From: Austropuccinia psidii
Lineage: Eukaryota; Basidiomycota; Pucciniomycetes; Pucciniales; Sphaerophragmiaceae
DNA: 64,000 nucleotides
Reading direction: 5' to 3'
Assembly: GCA_023105745.1 (NCBI GenBank)
Contig: JALGQZ010000011.1
Span: 28,084,612 to 28,148,611, forward strand
The notes under the pieces are model-generated. The model was not told the DNA's origin and made no database searches. It saw only the letters and a list, made by a program, of their open reading frames with translations. Below are positions 48,986 to 59,359 of the stretch, one piece after another. The first letter of the stretch is position 1. Every line of letters begins with the position of its first letter. The translations under genes were made by a program, and so were the position numbers.

Positions 48986-49830
48986 GAAACTGGTGGTCTC
49001 CTGAACACCATAATACCCTGCCACTGTTGAGTGGCATCACCAAATACCCACATTTTTTCTAAACATTTTCTTTTGATTTTTCTTTTCCTCTTGACCATTA
49101 GGCTGAAAATCCTCTCCTCTCTTCATTGTCTTTGGTTATCTGTTTTCTCCCCTTCTTTTAATCCTGAGTAAGCTCTTCCATATTCAAATTATACTCTTCT
49201 TCTGAATTTCAATCAATAAGTCCCTTAAAGACATGACCCTTGGGCTGTATCCCAAAACTAAGGTCTTAGAGTTCTTCACCTCAAAAAATGATTCATGATG
49301 GTGATATGAACATATATACCCATTAATTACTGGGAAATTGTTCCTCTTGGCTCCACTTCACCCTGATTGGCCTTTGGAATCATCTAAGGAGGGGGCTTGT
49401 CCCCATTGTCCTTGCAATTTGGCTTGAATTTTGATTTTGGGCCATTTAGGACCCTCTTGAGTGTTTTAGGTCCTGGCCAATACCATGGCCATTATTGATG
49501 GATTGGTGATGAGGGGAATCTTTGGTCCTTTTTTGTGTTTGGGTCTTTTGGGGTCCTTTGGTCGGTGGGGGTTACTAGAGCCCCCCAGGGCCAGAATTTC
49601 AGGGGGTCCATGGGACCATTTCCTCACCCAAATGGCCTGGGCCCATTGAGAGGGTCCAGGACCATAGAAACTGACCTTTCCCAATATCGACGGGAAGGTC
49701 TTGGGTGATGGATTGGGGCCTAAATTGAAGGCCATAGCTGGATTCTGGGCCAGATTCATTGATGACGTCTTCAGGATTGGAGTGCAGTATTCTGATGCAC
49801 TGAATTCTTCTGCTTCACAATACTTTAGCT
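48986..49830. other. Region between antisense ORF and 3' LTR
   Basis: No convincing coding sequence. It lies upstream of the plus-strand ORF at 49831 and would hold its promoter. GC-richer patch at 49540-49700. The minus frame 49466-49759 is Pro/Lys-rich and probably spurious. Confidence 0.35.
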
Positions 49831-51040
49831 ATGAGTTCCAAACTGACTGAACTCACTTACTCTTCTACTTCTGTGCCACCACCATCTTTTCTCTGTGATT
49901 CTGGCATCCTCAGCTGGATGGCTTCCTCTGGGCACTTTGATCCTGGCCAAATCTATGATGGCTACAAGGCGGTTGAAGTTCTTGATCCTACTTGTACTGA
50001 ATTTTGGCCAAGGGAAAAGATTGCTTTCAGCACTTCAACCCAAAATCTTCAAGGTGCCACTTCTGTTTTGTTGGGAAGAAGCTATGTCGTTGTCCTGGGT
50101 CAGAAGCTTCCAACATCAGAAGGTACTTGTGGAGTAAAAAGGATGGCCCTTTTGGGAAGGAGTCCCCAGTTTCTGAGGGCCCAAATCCTGATTCTACTTC
50201 ACGATATTCTGATTGTGAGTCAAATGAATTTCTTGATTCAATTGGATACTTATATTTTGAATTAGTGACTGGTTCTAGGCAGAGGGATGTGGAAAGATGG
50301 ACCAATGTTGGAGGGTCCATTCCAGTTGGTGGTAGGCAAATCTACTCCAGTTCAGCAGTCCAAGTTCCAGGATAAAAACTGAAGGAGTAGTCAAAAGAAT
50401 AAGAAGAATCGCCTATCCCCCACCTGATCTGGATGCTGAAGGCAGTGATGAACTGGATGGAGAAGAATTTTAGGTGGTTAATAATCCAGTTGGCCATCAA
50501 TCCAGCACTTCTCCTTCTGAGCCTCCTTTCAAAAGATTCCAAAGCTGCCTGATTCCAAGTACCCCTAGAAACTTCCAGCCAACTCTTGCTGCCATTCCTA
50601 CTTCCCTCCCTCATTCTTCACCAAATTCTTCCCACACCAGGCCTGCCATAAATCCAGCAGTAAGACCATCCCCCATTCAACAGTCCAGAGCTTCACCCAT
50701 AGTCACCTCTCAATAACTCCAACCTGAGGCCAGCTCAAGTAGAAGAAGAGAAGAGCTTTCACCTTTACCATTTTCTGCCACCAAAGTATTTCAGCAAAGA
50801 GATTGCTGGCCTATCTGAGTTACCAGAGAAGATCCAGATACCGCAAGTGAAACCCAAGATGTTGTGGCCAGGTTGTTTAGGAGAGTTGATAGAAATAGTA
50901 GGGAGGTGATTATGTATGCTAATGATAGAAATATTCCTGGTACTGCTTCTGAAGAGATGGCTGCAAAATTTTCCTGGTATGAAGATGAATTGATCAATGA
51001 TTTCCAAAGAACTTTTGATCATATGGGTAGAGATAACTAG
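49831..51040 (+). pseudogene. Antisense ORF of family C element with Zn2Cys6-like cluster
   Basis: Plus-strand gene opposite to the retrotransposon's own direction. ATG at 49831 opens MSSKLTELTYSS. From 49993 the cysteines follow C-X2-[C]-X6-C-X10-C-X2-C-X6-C (codons at 49993, 50022, 50055, 50064, 50085), the spacing of fungal Zn(II)2Cys6 DNA-binding clusters; a 1-base deletion falls in the second cysteine codon (50002-50003). The rest reads YLWSKKDGPFGK, then a second shift near 50370, acidic AEGSDELDGEE, a long Ser/Pro region (50500-50716) and a conserved-looking C-terminus (ARLFRRVDRNSREVIMYAND...EEMAAKFSWYEDELINDFQ) to TAG at 51038. Stops at 50470, 50714 and about 50817. About 400 codons in all. 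A DNA-binding or regulatory role is inference. Confidence 0.6.
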
Positions 51041-51298
51041 TTTTCTGGTCCTTGTTTGTATTTGGTTTGACTTCTATCCCCACTCTTATAGCTATCAAAA
51101 AATAAAAAGTAAAAAATAAATGGAACCTCCCAATACATGATATGGGAGGGGATCCTTCTGCTTTAAAGATAAAAGAAATAGAATTAAATATACAAGTAAA
51201 GAAAAAGAAATAAAAGAGAGAAAAAGAGAGTAAAGAAAATAAATAAAGGAATACCTGAGGTTTGTCCTTCTTGTGTTGAGTTGCTTGATTTTTGCCAA

Positions 51299-51745
51299 GA
51301 ATTTTCTGGAAGATGAAAACCAAGCATTTGATGCTCACAGAGTGGCCAAGGTAGCATTTTAAAAGTAGAACCCTCAGGGATGCATACCAGGAGATGGAAC
51401 TTACTTTAATAACTCCCACTCCCCATCAAGCACCATAAAAGAAAACCTTGCCATAATTGAATTTGAAGTAAATAATGTCTTGAATAAATATGATTGGCAT
51501 AAGTTGGAAAAGAATAAAAAATAAAAATAAAAGGTAATTTGGCCATATCTTGAAGAAAGGTCCAAATTTGAGGGTATTGATGTTGCAAGGCCTTCTTAAT
51601 CTGTCCAAAGAATTGACAAGTGCTCACAAAGTGGCCAAGGTGATTCTTAAAACAACATTTGGGTATAATACCCCCTTCAAGGTGCATGGCAGGAGAGGAA
51701 CTTACTTTCATAAAATCAAATCACCACCAAGCACCATAAAATCAA
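51299..51745 (-). repeat. Duplicated segment with splice-donor motifs after pol (family C)
   Basis: Two copies about 300 bases apart share ATGGTGCTTG(A/G)TGG, (G/T)AAAGTAAGTTCC, CTCCTG-CATGCA and ACCTTGGCCAC-(T)TGTGAGCA. The donors GTAAGT lie at 51700-51705 and 51399-51404 (minus strand). The element at 56446 has the same pair. Confidence 0.6.
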
Positions 51746-54390
51746 ACTCTTGAGGTAATTGGGACAGGCTTGTCTGGATACAATGAATGTAAAACCTTGA
51801 CAAGGTCTGGTGAGCTGGAAGGTTGAAAGCTGGTTCCCAAGCTGTTCTTTGTGGGTCTTCACTGAATTCTTTCACTCTACAACATACCATAATTTACCTC
51901 TTTTGAGTTTTGAGTCCAGAACCTGAGCCACTTCCCATCCTTCTTGCTCTTCCACTATAACTGGTGGTGGTGGCAATTGATGTTTATTTGTGATATTTTA
52001 TTTCTTCACTGGTTCTAATAAGGACACATAAAAGACAGGTTGAACTGACTTCCATTTTTGAGGCAACTTCAGGTGATCTGCATGGCTTCCAATCGTCTTA
52101 AGAGCTTCAAAGGTCCCAGCCATCTTTCTTACAGTTTCTTGGTGGGTCTTGTAGTCTTGATGTTCTTGGAAGCTAGCCATACCTTATCCACAGGTGGGAA
52201 ATCAGGTGGAATTGTCCTATTTGTATCTGCATACTTCTTGAATCTCCTTATTGCTGACTCTAATTCCTCTTTGACAACTTGCTATACTGATTGTAGTTTT
52301 GTTGATACCTTTCCAGCTGGTTAGTCTTGAGAAATATGGATTGAGTCAAAGCTGGGCTTTCTTCCATAAATGGTGAAAAAAGGCAACTGATTTGTTGATG
52401 AGTGTTCTACATTATTATAGGCAAATTCAACCAGAGGGAGCCAGGTGTACCAGTCATCTTGATGGTAACTGACATACATCCAAAAATACTGTTCTGGAAT
52501 CTGATTTACCCCCTCTGTCTGTACATCTGTTTCCAGATTAAAAGAAGTTGAAAGATATCTTAAAATCTTCAGCTGCTGACATAATTGAGTCAAAAATGAT
52601 GAAACAAATAAAGAGCCTCTATCACTAATAATACTGGCTGGAAGACCATGTTTGGAAAAGACATGGTTGATGAAAATTGGAGCTAAGTCCAGCGAAGTAA
52701 TTGTTCCATAAGTTGGAATGAAGATTACCAGTTTTGAGAACCTGTACACAACTACTAAAATTGAATCAAAGTTTTTTTACAAGGGCAATTGAGTGATAAA
52801 GTCCATTGATGAGGAATTCCAAGGACCAGATGGAATTTGAAGAGGCTTGAGTAATCCAACCTTCTTATGATGAATGTTCTTGCTTCTTGAACATTGCTGA
52901 CATGAGGACACATAGTCCTCAATTAATTGATCCATTCCAGCCCAATGAAAATCCCTCTTGATGAGCTTGAGGGTCTTCTCCTGGCCAGGGTGGCCAGCCA
53001 ATGGTGAGTCATGACGCTTTTGAAGGATATTGAGTTGGATTTCTTCATTGCTTGGAACTACAGCTATGTCTTTTAATAACAATAATTTTGTTTGAGGTTC
53101 AAGAGAATAATCTGAAACTGATTCACCTCTTGCTGATTGCTTGAGTATTTCTTTATACTTTTGTCTTTCCATACTTCTTTTTTGGATTTGGTCAACTATA
53201 TATGAGAAAATTTCAGCTTTGATTGAGCAGAATCTTGACCCTTGAATTCCATCTTGCTTAATCACTTGATGAAAATTTTGAGGATTCTTAATGGTGTAAT
53301 TCACTCCCCTCTCTGGGTACATGTCATCCTGACCTGACAAGGCATCTTGTAAAGTGGCCAGCCTGCCTGTGTGGTAATTAATAGTGAATTGAAACTCAGA
53401 AAGGAATTCAGCCCAATGGGCCTGACAACAAGTAAGAATTTTGGAAGACATGAAATACTGAAGGGAAGAGTGGTCTGTCAAGACTTCAAAAGGATTGGAA
53501 AGAGAAAGAAGAAAAGCTCTCCAGCTCTTGAGAGCCCTAACTATGCCAAGGACCTCCTTGTCATGAATTTCATAGTTGTGCCCAGCTGGGAAAATCTTGC
53601 AGCTATCAAATGCAATGGGATGCTTTCCTGAGTAATTCACCTGACTCAGTACAGCACCCAATGGATAATCAGAAGCATCAGTCTCTACCATAGTTGGTAG
53701 AGAAGGATTGAAATGAGACAGGATAGGAGCAGTAGTGAATGCTTCTTTGAGTATTTGAAACTGACTAAGAGCTTCCTCATTGAAGATAAAAGGAGAGTCT
53801 TTTTTGAGACGGGAAGTGAGAGCAATGATTTTTTTGCAGTAATTTTGAATGAAGAAACAATAGAAGTTGGCAAAGCCAAGAAAGGATTGAATAGCTTTGA
53901 TGTTCTTGGGCTGAGGCCAATTGAGGATTTTCTGAAATTTTGAAGAATCCATCTTGAGGCCATCACTTGAAACATAGCCCAAGTATTCCACACTTGAGGG
54001 ATGGAATACACACTTGGAGGCCTTGGAAAACAACTTATTGTCCCTCAGTCCTTGGAGGAAAGAGGCCAAATGGTTGACATGTTCCTCCTCAGAGCTGGAA
54101 AAGACCATAATATCATCTAAATAAACTACAACAAAAATATCAAAGAAATCTGAAAATATATCATTCACAAGATTTTGGAGAGAAGCGGGAGCATTGGTAA
54201 GAACAAATGGAATAACCACATACTCATAACTGCCATACTTGGTTCTGAAGGTAGTTAAGTGCTCATCCCCCTTTTTGATTCTCAGGAGATTATATGAACC
54301 ATGCAAATCTATCTTGGAGAAGATAGTGGCACCATTGAATACGGTAAGAAGCTGGTTCATAGGAGGAACATGATACCTGTTCTCCTGTTC
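51730..54390 (-). pseudogene. Pol of family C element (RT, RNase H, integrase, chromodomain), broken
   Basis: The frame from about 54390 to 52777 begins inside RT (YHVPPMNQLLTVFNGATIFSKIDL), has YLDD at 54112-54123, RNase H (ETDASDYPLGAVLSQ), and the integrase zinc finger (H...H, CQQC) up to the first catalytic Asp (MDFITQ). A TAA near 52774 and YRF in place of DRF precede the rest of the integrase core (52321-52749: ISDRGSLF, TEGVNQ with the Glu kept). A frameshift follows, then the C-terminal part (51998-52180: LKLPQKWKSVQPVFYVSLLEPV) and a shifted chromodomain (about 51730-51950). The N-terminal RT, protease and gag were lost to the insertion at 54386. Confidence 0.85.
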
Positions 54391-56445
54391 TCCTGTGAGG
54401 TATATATAACATACCAATAAGGAAGCAAAACACTTTATACACAGTTAAATTTGTCTTCAACAGACTTTTTAATTGAATTTAAAATAAAAAGTAACAAAAA
54501 ATAAGTATAACTTTTCTTTGGATAAAGAAAGTTATAAATATTATGTCTTTTTTGGATTCTGCACCAAAAATAACCTAGGGTACACCCATAGGGTGTTATG
54601 CCCAAAAATACTTATTTCTTATGTTATTGGAAGATTTAAGAAACTCACAGTACTCATGTAACTTTTCTAACATTTTTCAAAATTGTTAAATTTAAGCTTA
54701 AATAAGCTTAAATTTAAAGTTGCATAAGGTTTATGCAAACTTACCAAAATTTTAGTTAAAATTGAGGTGTGGTGTATATTTACTGAATTGGCTAAGGATT
54801 TGCCATACAGGATGTAAATCTTGCATGAGCTCAATTCAAAAGGGTTTGAGGGCATAGTATGGCTTTAAATAAATAAAAGGGCAAAATCCATGCAAAAAGG
54901 TGGGACAAAGCAAAAAGACCAAACAGAGCTGGAATACGCAGCTTTTTGGATCTGCAAGGATTAAATGAAGGTTGTCCACCTGTATTGGTGGATTTTCAAC
55001 CTTATTTAAACTTTAAGATTAGACTTTGATACAACCTTAAAGTTTAAACTGGTTTTATCCCAAATTGGACAGGAATTTCAAGCTGCCACAGGGTAAATCC
55101 CAATATGCAGGCTTGAAATTAAGGTTTTAAGAACTGTCAAAACTTAATTAATCTTAAAACTTTAATTTTAAAAGCATTAAAACCTTATCAAAAGTGAAGG
55201 TTTAGTGTGAATTGCTATTTTACGTGGAAAAATAACAATAACTTCAAAAATTCATCAAAAATCCAATTCTTAATGGATTGGCTTGAACCTTTCACACAGA
55301 TTACAATTTAATATTATCTATGTATAAATTGAATTTCAAGAATCTTTCATCAAAAACTTTCCTGGGTAATTAGCCTGGAAATTTACTTTTTTAATAAAGC
55401 TCAAAGAAAATTATAATTTTTTTAAAAATTCATTGAAAATTGAGTTTAAGAGATGTCTTCTTGAAATTCCAATTTTAAGTCTTTCATGTGATGAACTTCA
55501 ATATAAATAAGCTTATTTTATATTAAAACTTAAAATAAATAGTTTAAATGAGGATTAAAGTTACTTGGAGTTAAGAATAACACTGGTAACTTTAAATTGG
55601 AATTAAAAAGAAGTTACCTTAAGTTAAGAACTTTATTTTTATCCATAGTTTTTCAGTTTTGACCTGAGAACGCCCTCTATATTCATTATGAATCATGATA
55701 GTTGCTCTGTAGACATAAAAAGAGTCTTTTCATCATTGTTTTTGCCCATCATCATTAATCAATCCAATCATACTAGAAATTTAAACAGGTAAAAGTTTGA
55801 TTATTTATAAAATCTTCTTATTAAAGAGTAATTCTTAAGAATTTTGTTCTTCATTAATTGTAAATTCAAGAATTGAAATCATAGAATTCAGATTATTGTT
55901 GTAATCATCAATAATATATCTTATATTATAAAATTATCATCTCAAATCTCTTTTAAATCTACAAATTCCTCTTAAAGACTCTTTAAATCATAAGAAGTTG
56001 TTTTATCATTTAAATTATTGATCTTTGACGTGTTTTCAACTCATAATGCTCTTTTAATACAATAACTGTTGTATTTCACTTGTTGTATTAAGTTATATTA
56101 TCAGTAAGTGTTTATCTAGGATTCTATATTTTTTTATCTATTATTAGTTTTTTTACATAGAATTTTTCTATAAGAATTCTTTCCGCACAGTGTGTGTTTT
56201 GATTCTTTTAAAAATAATATTTATATTATTTATAAGTGGTTAAATATTTTCATTTTCCATGTGTAATTGTCTCATTAAGAGCTTTACACTTCTTATTGTT
56301 ATAATTGTCAGTGACTATAACAATAATAGAATAATTAGAATTCATTATAATTATTATATTTTTTTTATTATTATATTTTATAATAATAATTATTTTTTTT
56401 TCTATATAATTATTTCTGATAATTATATTTAAATTTGTGGCTATA
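54386..56445 (+). repeat. Family B LTR in plus orientation, 3' end cut off
   Basis: Starts TGTTCTCCTGTGAGG (eroded TGTGAGCCTGTGAGG) and can be followed through AATTTGTGGCTATA at 56445, where about 110 bases of the LTR end are missing and the family C LTR begins. It is inserted in RT of the family C element to its left. Whether it is solo or part of a complete element cannot be seen. Confidence 0.75.
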
Positions 56446-57137
56446 TGTCACAGCCAAGGAGGCAGGGGCATTACCAATCATCTTCAACAATCATTACTTC
56501 ATTGATACCCTTCAAAACCCAATCAGCAAGGGGGTTTCATTCAAAATTCTCCAAACACAGTTTTCAGACCTCAATACAGTTGCATACAGGCAAGACCCAA
56601 ATACAGGATTCACCAAATACAGGCCTGTCATCAATACAGGCGCAAATACCTGTATTGGATTCACCAATACAGGATTCAATCCCACATCCAACTTCTTCCA
56701 GCATACAGGCAAGTATCTCAACACTCAAACTCCAAGGCTGGTATTTCTCACATATACCAGCCCCTCTTCATCCGCCTGGGGTTTTTTCCCCCAGTTAATT
56801 AAAATATTGGATTTATTATTTAATATTATTTTATTATAAATTAAGTTAGTCTTTGCCTTTCCTCACCTGTTCAGTAGAGTCCTGGTGGCCATATCCTTTA
56901 TTAATCCTTTTCTCTTTTCTGAACAGGTTGAAACAGTGGTACAGGATTATTTGTGGTTGGCTCTTTATTATTGCTTTTGTTTTCTCTCATATCTTTTTAT
57001 GCTTATTATTTTATGACTAGGAATTTATCCTCTTACTCCATTACTCTTATCAATTGAGTATTTTATTCTGAGAGCTCCATAAGTAAGTCTGTTCACTGAG
57101 TGCCAGGCCCTCTTCATTTAGAAGAGCCCCTGTGACA
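56446..57137 (+). repeat. 5' LTR, family C (692 bp)
   Basis: Starts TGTCACAGCCAAGG, ends GAGCCCCTGTGACA. Matches 48212-48972 in the opposite orientation. Between 56580 and 56680 the word AATACAGG and its inverse are repeated several times. The small plus ORFs here (56435-56839) are LTR sequence, not genes. Confidence 0.8.
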
Positions 57138-57883
57138 TTATTTTAATTAACTCATAGTTGTTTCTTCTTTTCATTCACTTTATTCATTTCTCTCATTCTT
57201 CAATTATGATCTTTTTATGATTTTATGATTTTTATGATTTTTATGATTTCATTATCTCTAATCAATTTTCATCTCATTCATTTCATTCAAATGAAAATTG
57301 ATTCTCTTTCTCATTTCAAAAATTCTGCTGACCATTTCACTTTATTCTTTATCATTCTCATTTCTCTTTTTGTCTGAATTCAGCTTTTTATCAGGTTATT
57401 TGAGGGGAATTATTTGGGTTAATTGATTCATCATTCAGGGATTCTAGTGATTTGGGGTATTCAGTGATTTTGATTTTGAAATTTCTCAAGATTATCGATT
57501 GATTGATTGATTCCTCAAGACATTAATTTCACCTCAAGATTTTGAATTGACTTTGATTGATTTGATTTGATTCCTCAAGATAGCTGATTTATCCTCAAGA
57601 TTTGATTTGATTGAATTGATTTTGAAGATATTGACTGAATTCATCAAGACTTAATTGATTTGATTTTTGGATTCACTTGATTGACTTGAATTGATTTATT
57701 GATTGACATTGATTATCCATAAGAATGTGATTCTGTCATTTTCATTCTTCAAGATTTCTCAGAGTATTCTCACTTCAAGACTGTTTATTGATTCTTCAAG
57801 ATCATCAAGATTCTCATTTAATTTGATTTGGTCAAGCCTTATTTTATTCAAAGTATCATCAAGTTTTTATTCATTCTTCTTTC
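57138..57883 (+). other. Leader of family C element with CTCAAGA repeats
   Basis: AT-rich leader without ORF. From 57483 to 57865 the word CAAGA, mostly as CCTCAAGA or TTCAAGA, recurs about ten times among GATT-rich runs; TATGATTTTTATGATT repeats lie at 57205-57250. No TGG-type primer-binding site was recognised after the LTR. Confidence 0.5.
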
Positions 57884-59245
57884 ATGATTCCAGTTCAGCA
57901 TAGCCCACCAGCCAAGAATACAAGATCCCAGAGACATCAAGCTGTTCTCACTCCTACAGCAAGGGCTCCTCTTGACCGCACACCAACAGTTCATCAACTG
58001 AGTGTAAAATTGGATAGAGGACCACCAATGGAAGGAGCAGCACCCTCCAGTAGAGGAGGTGTGAAGTCTAGAAGATCAAGATCATTCTCTGGACTATTGG
58101 GTGGTTATCCTGGTGTTTCTCAAGGGCCTAGGAGTAGATTGGGGGAAGCTGAAGATGAGGAGGGGGAGGAGTATGTGGAAGAGGAAGAATCTGAGGAGAC
58201 TGAAGTAGCAGCTGCCTTGGCAGGTGCTTCTGAAGCTCCTGAGGCTCCAAATCTAGCCCTTTCTAATCAACCTTCTGTCTCTCAAGCTGAACCAAATTTC
58301 CTCAAGATGATGGAGCAAATGACTCAGTTTATGGGACAACTCACTCAAGCAGTTTCCCCAAAGGAAAATTCAAAAACTCCAGCATTCAAAACTCCATCAA
58401 TGAAGGCACCTGATTCTTTTTATGGTACTAAAGCTTATAAATTGAGAGGATTTATTCAATTTTGTCAATGAATATTCCATAATGACGCAGCAAACTTCTT
58501 CTCTGACAGGAAGAAGTTCTTATACTCAACTTCTTTTCTTACTGGTAGAGCTGGAAAATGGATTGAACCCTATCTCTCAAATATCTCCAATGAATACCCA
58601 TCTTATCTCCTCAATAACCGGCAGTTATTTGAAACCCAGTTATTCACTCTGTTTGGTGATCCCAATGAAGTCAGAAAAGCTGAACAAGAGTTGAACAATT
58701 TGAGGATGAGGGAAAGTGGTCAAGTTTCCTTGTACATAGCTGATTTCAGAAGTCTAATATCAAGAATTGGAGACTAGGGGGGAAGGGCCTATATTCATGT
58801 GTATAGGAGAGGCTTGGCATCAAGATTGTTGGACCAATTGGCTTCTCACCCTGGAACTTTTGATAGTCCTCAAGAACTCATGGACATCACCTTGGAATTA
58901 GATGCCAGGTACCATGAGAGGCAGAAGGAAAAGGGTAGTCATCAAGAGAAGAAGCCTCCAATCAGTGAATCCAACTCCTCCATGCCCCCTTAAAGTTCAT
59001 CATCACAGAAGCCTTATCACAGGAAGAATAAGAAGGGGAAGAATTTTCAAGTGTCCAAAGACAAGCCTCATGCTGCTCTCCTCAATAAGGACAACAAATT
59101 AATTGGTTCTGAAAAGGAGAGGAGGATTAAAGAAGGCTTGTGCAATTATTGTGGTGGAAAGCACCCATTTGAAAAATGCTTCAAGAAGCCTGAGAATAGG
59201 CAAGGGTCATCAAAAGGCTTCCCTAGCAAGCAGGGAAAAGCCTGA
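57884..59245 (+). pseudogene. Gag of family C element, three in-frame stops
   Basis: One reading frame from ATG 57884 to TGA 59243-59245 (about 453 codons). N-terminal Pro/Arg/Ser-rich region, acidic EEGEEYVEEEESEE (about residues 90-105), a helical MMEQMTQFMGQLTQAV, then the gag core (DSFYGTKAYKLRGFIQFCQ...FLTGRAGKWIEPYL, LFGDPNEVRKAEQEL, VSLYIADFRSL) and a C-terminal knuckle CNYCGGKHPFEKC (C-X2-C-X3-H-X4-C). Stops TGA 58469-58471, TAG 58775-58777 and TAA 58991-58993 break it without shifting frame. Confidence 0.8.
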
Positions 59246-59359
59246 GTGGGAATCATGATGTGTTCAATGGCTCTCACCTATTTCCTTCAAGAGCACAATT
59301 GTGCACTCTGAATACTAGTGTCAAGAAATCTTTAAAATTTCTTATTTTTTCTTCAATCT

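Larger units (their letters stand above)
48212..54385 (-). mobile_element. Family C Ty3/Gypsy chromovirus, 3' part
   Basis: Minus-strand element: pol from the RT start (about 54385) through integrase and chromodomain (to about 51730), then a duplicated ~300-bp segment, an antisense ORF (49831-51040), a purine tract and the 3' LTR (48212-48972). The 5' LTR, gag, protease and first part of RT are missing because a family B LTR begins at about 54386. It is a different lineage from family A/B (YLDD rather than YIDD, different gag). Confidence 0.85.

Noticed and set aside
49466..49759. 97-aa minus-strand ORF between antisense gene and LTR
   Set aside because: Pro/Lys/Gly low-complexity product without domain or AUG context; likely fortuitous in a GC-richer patch.
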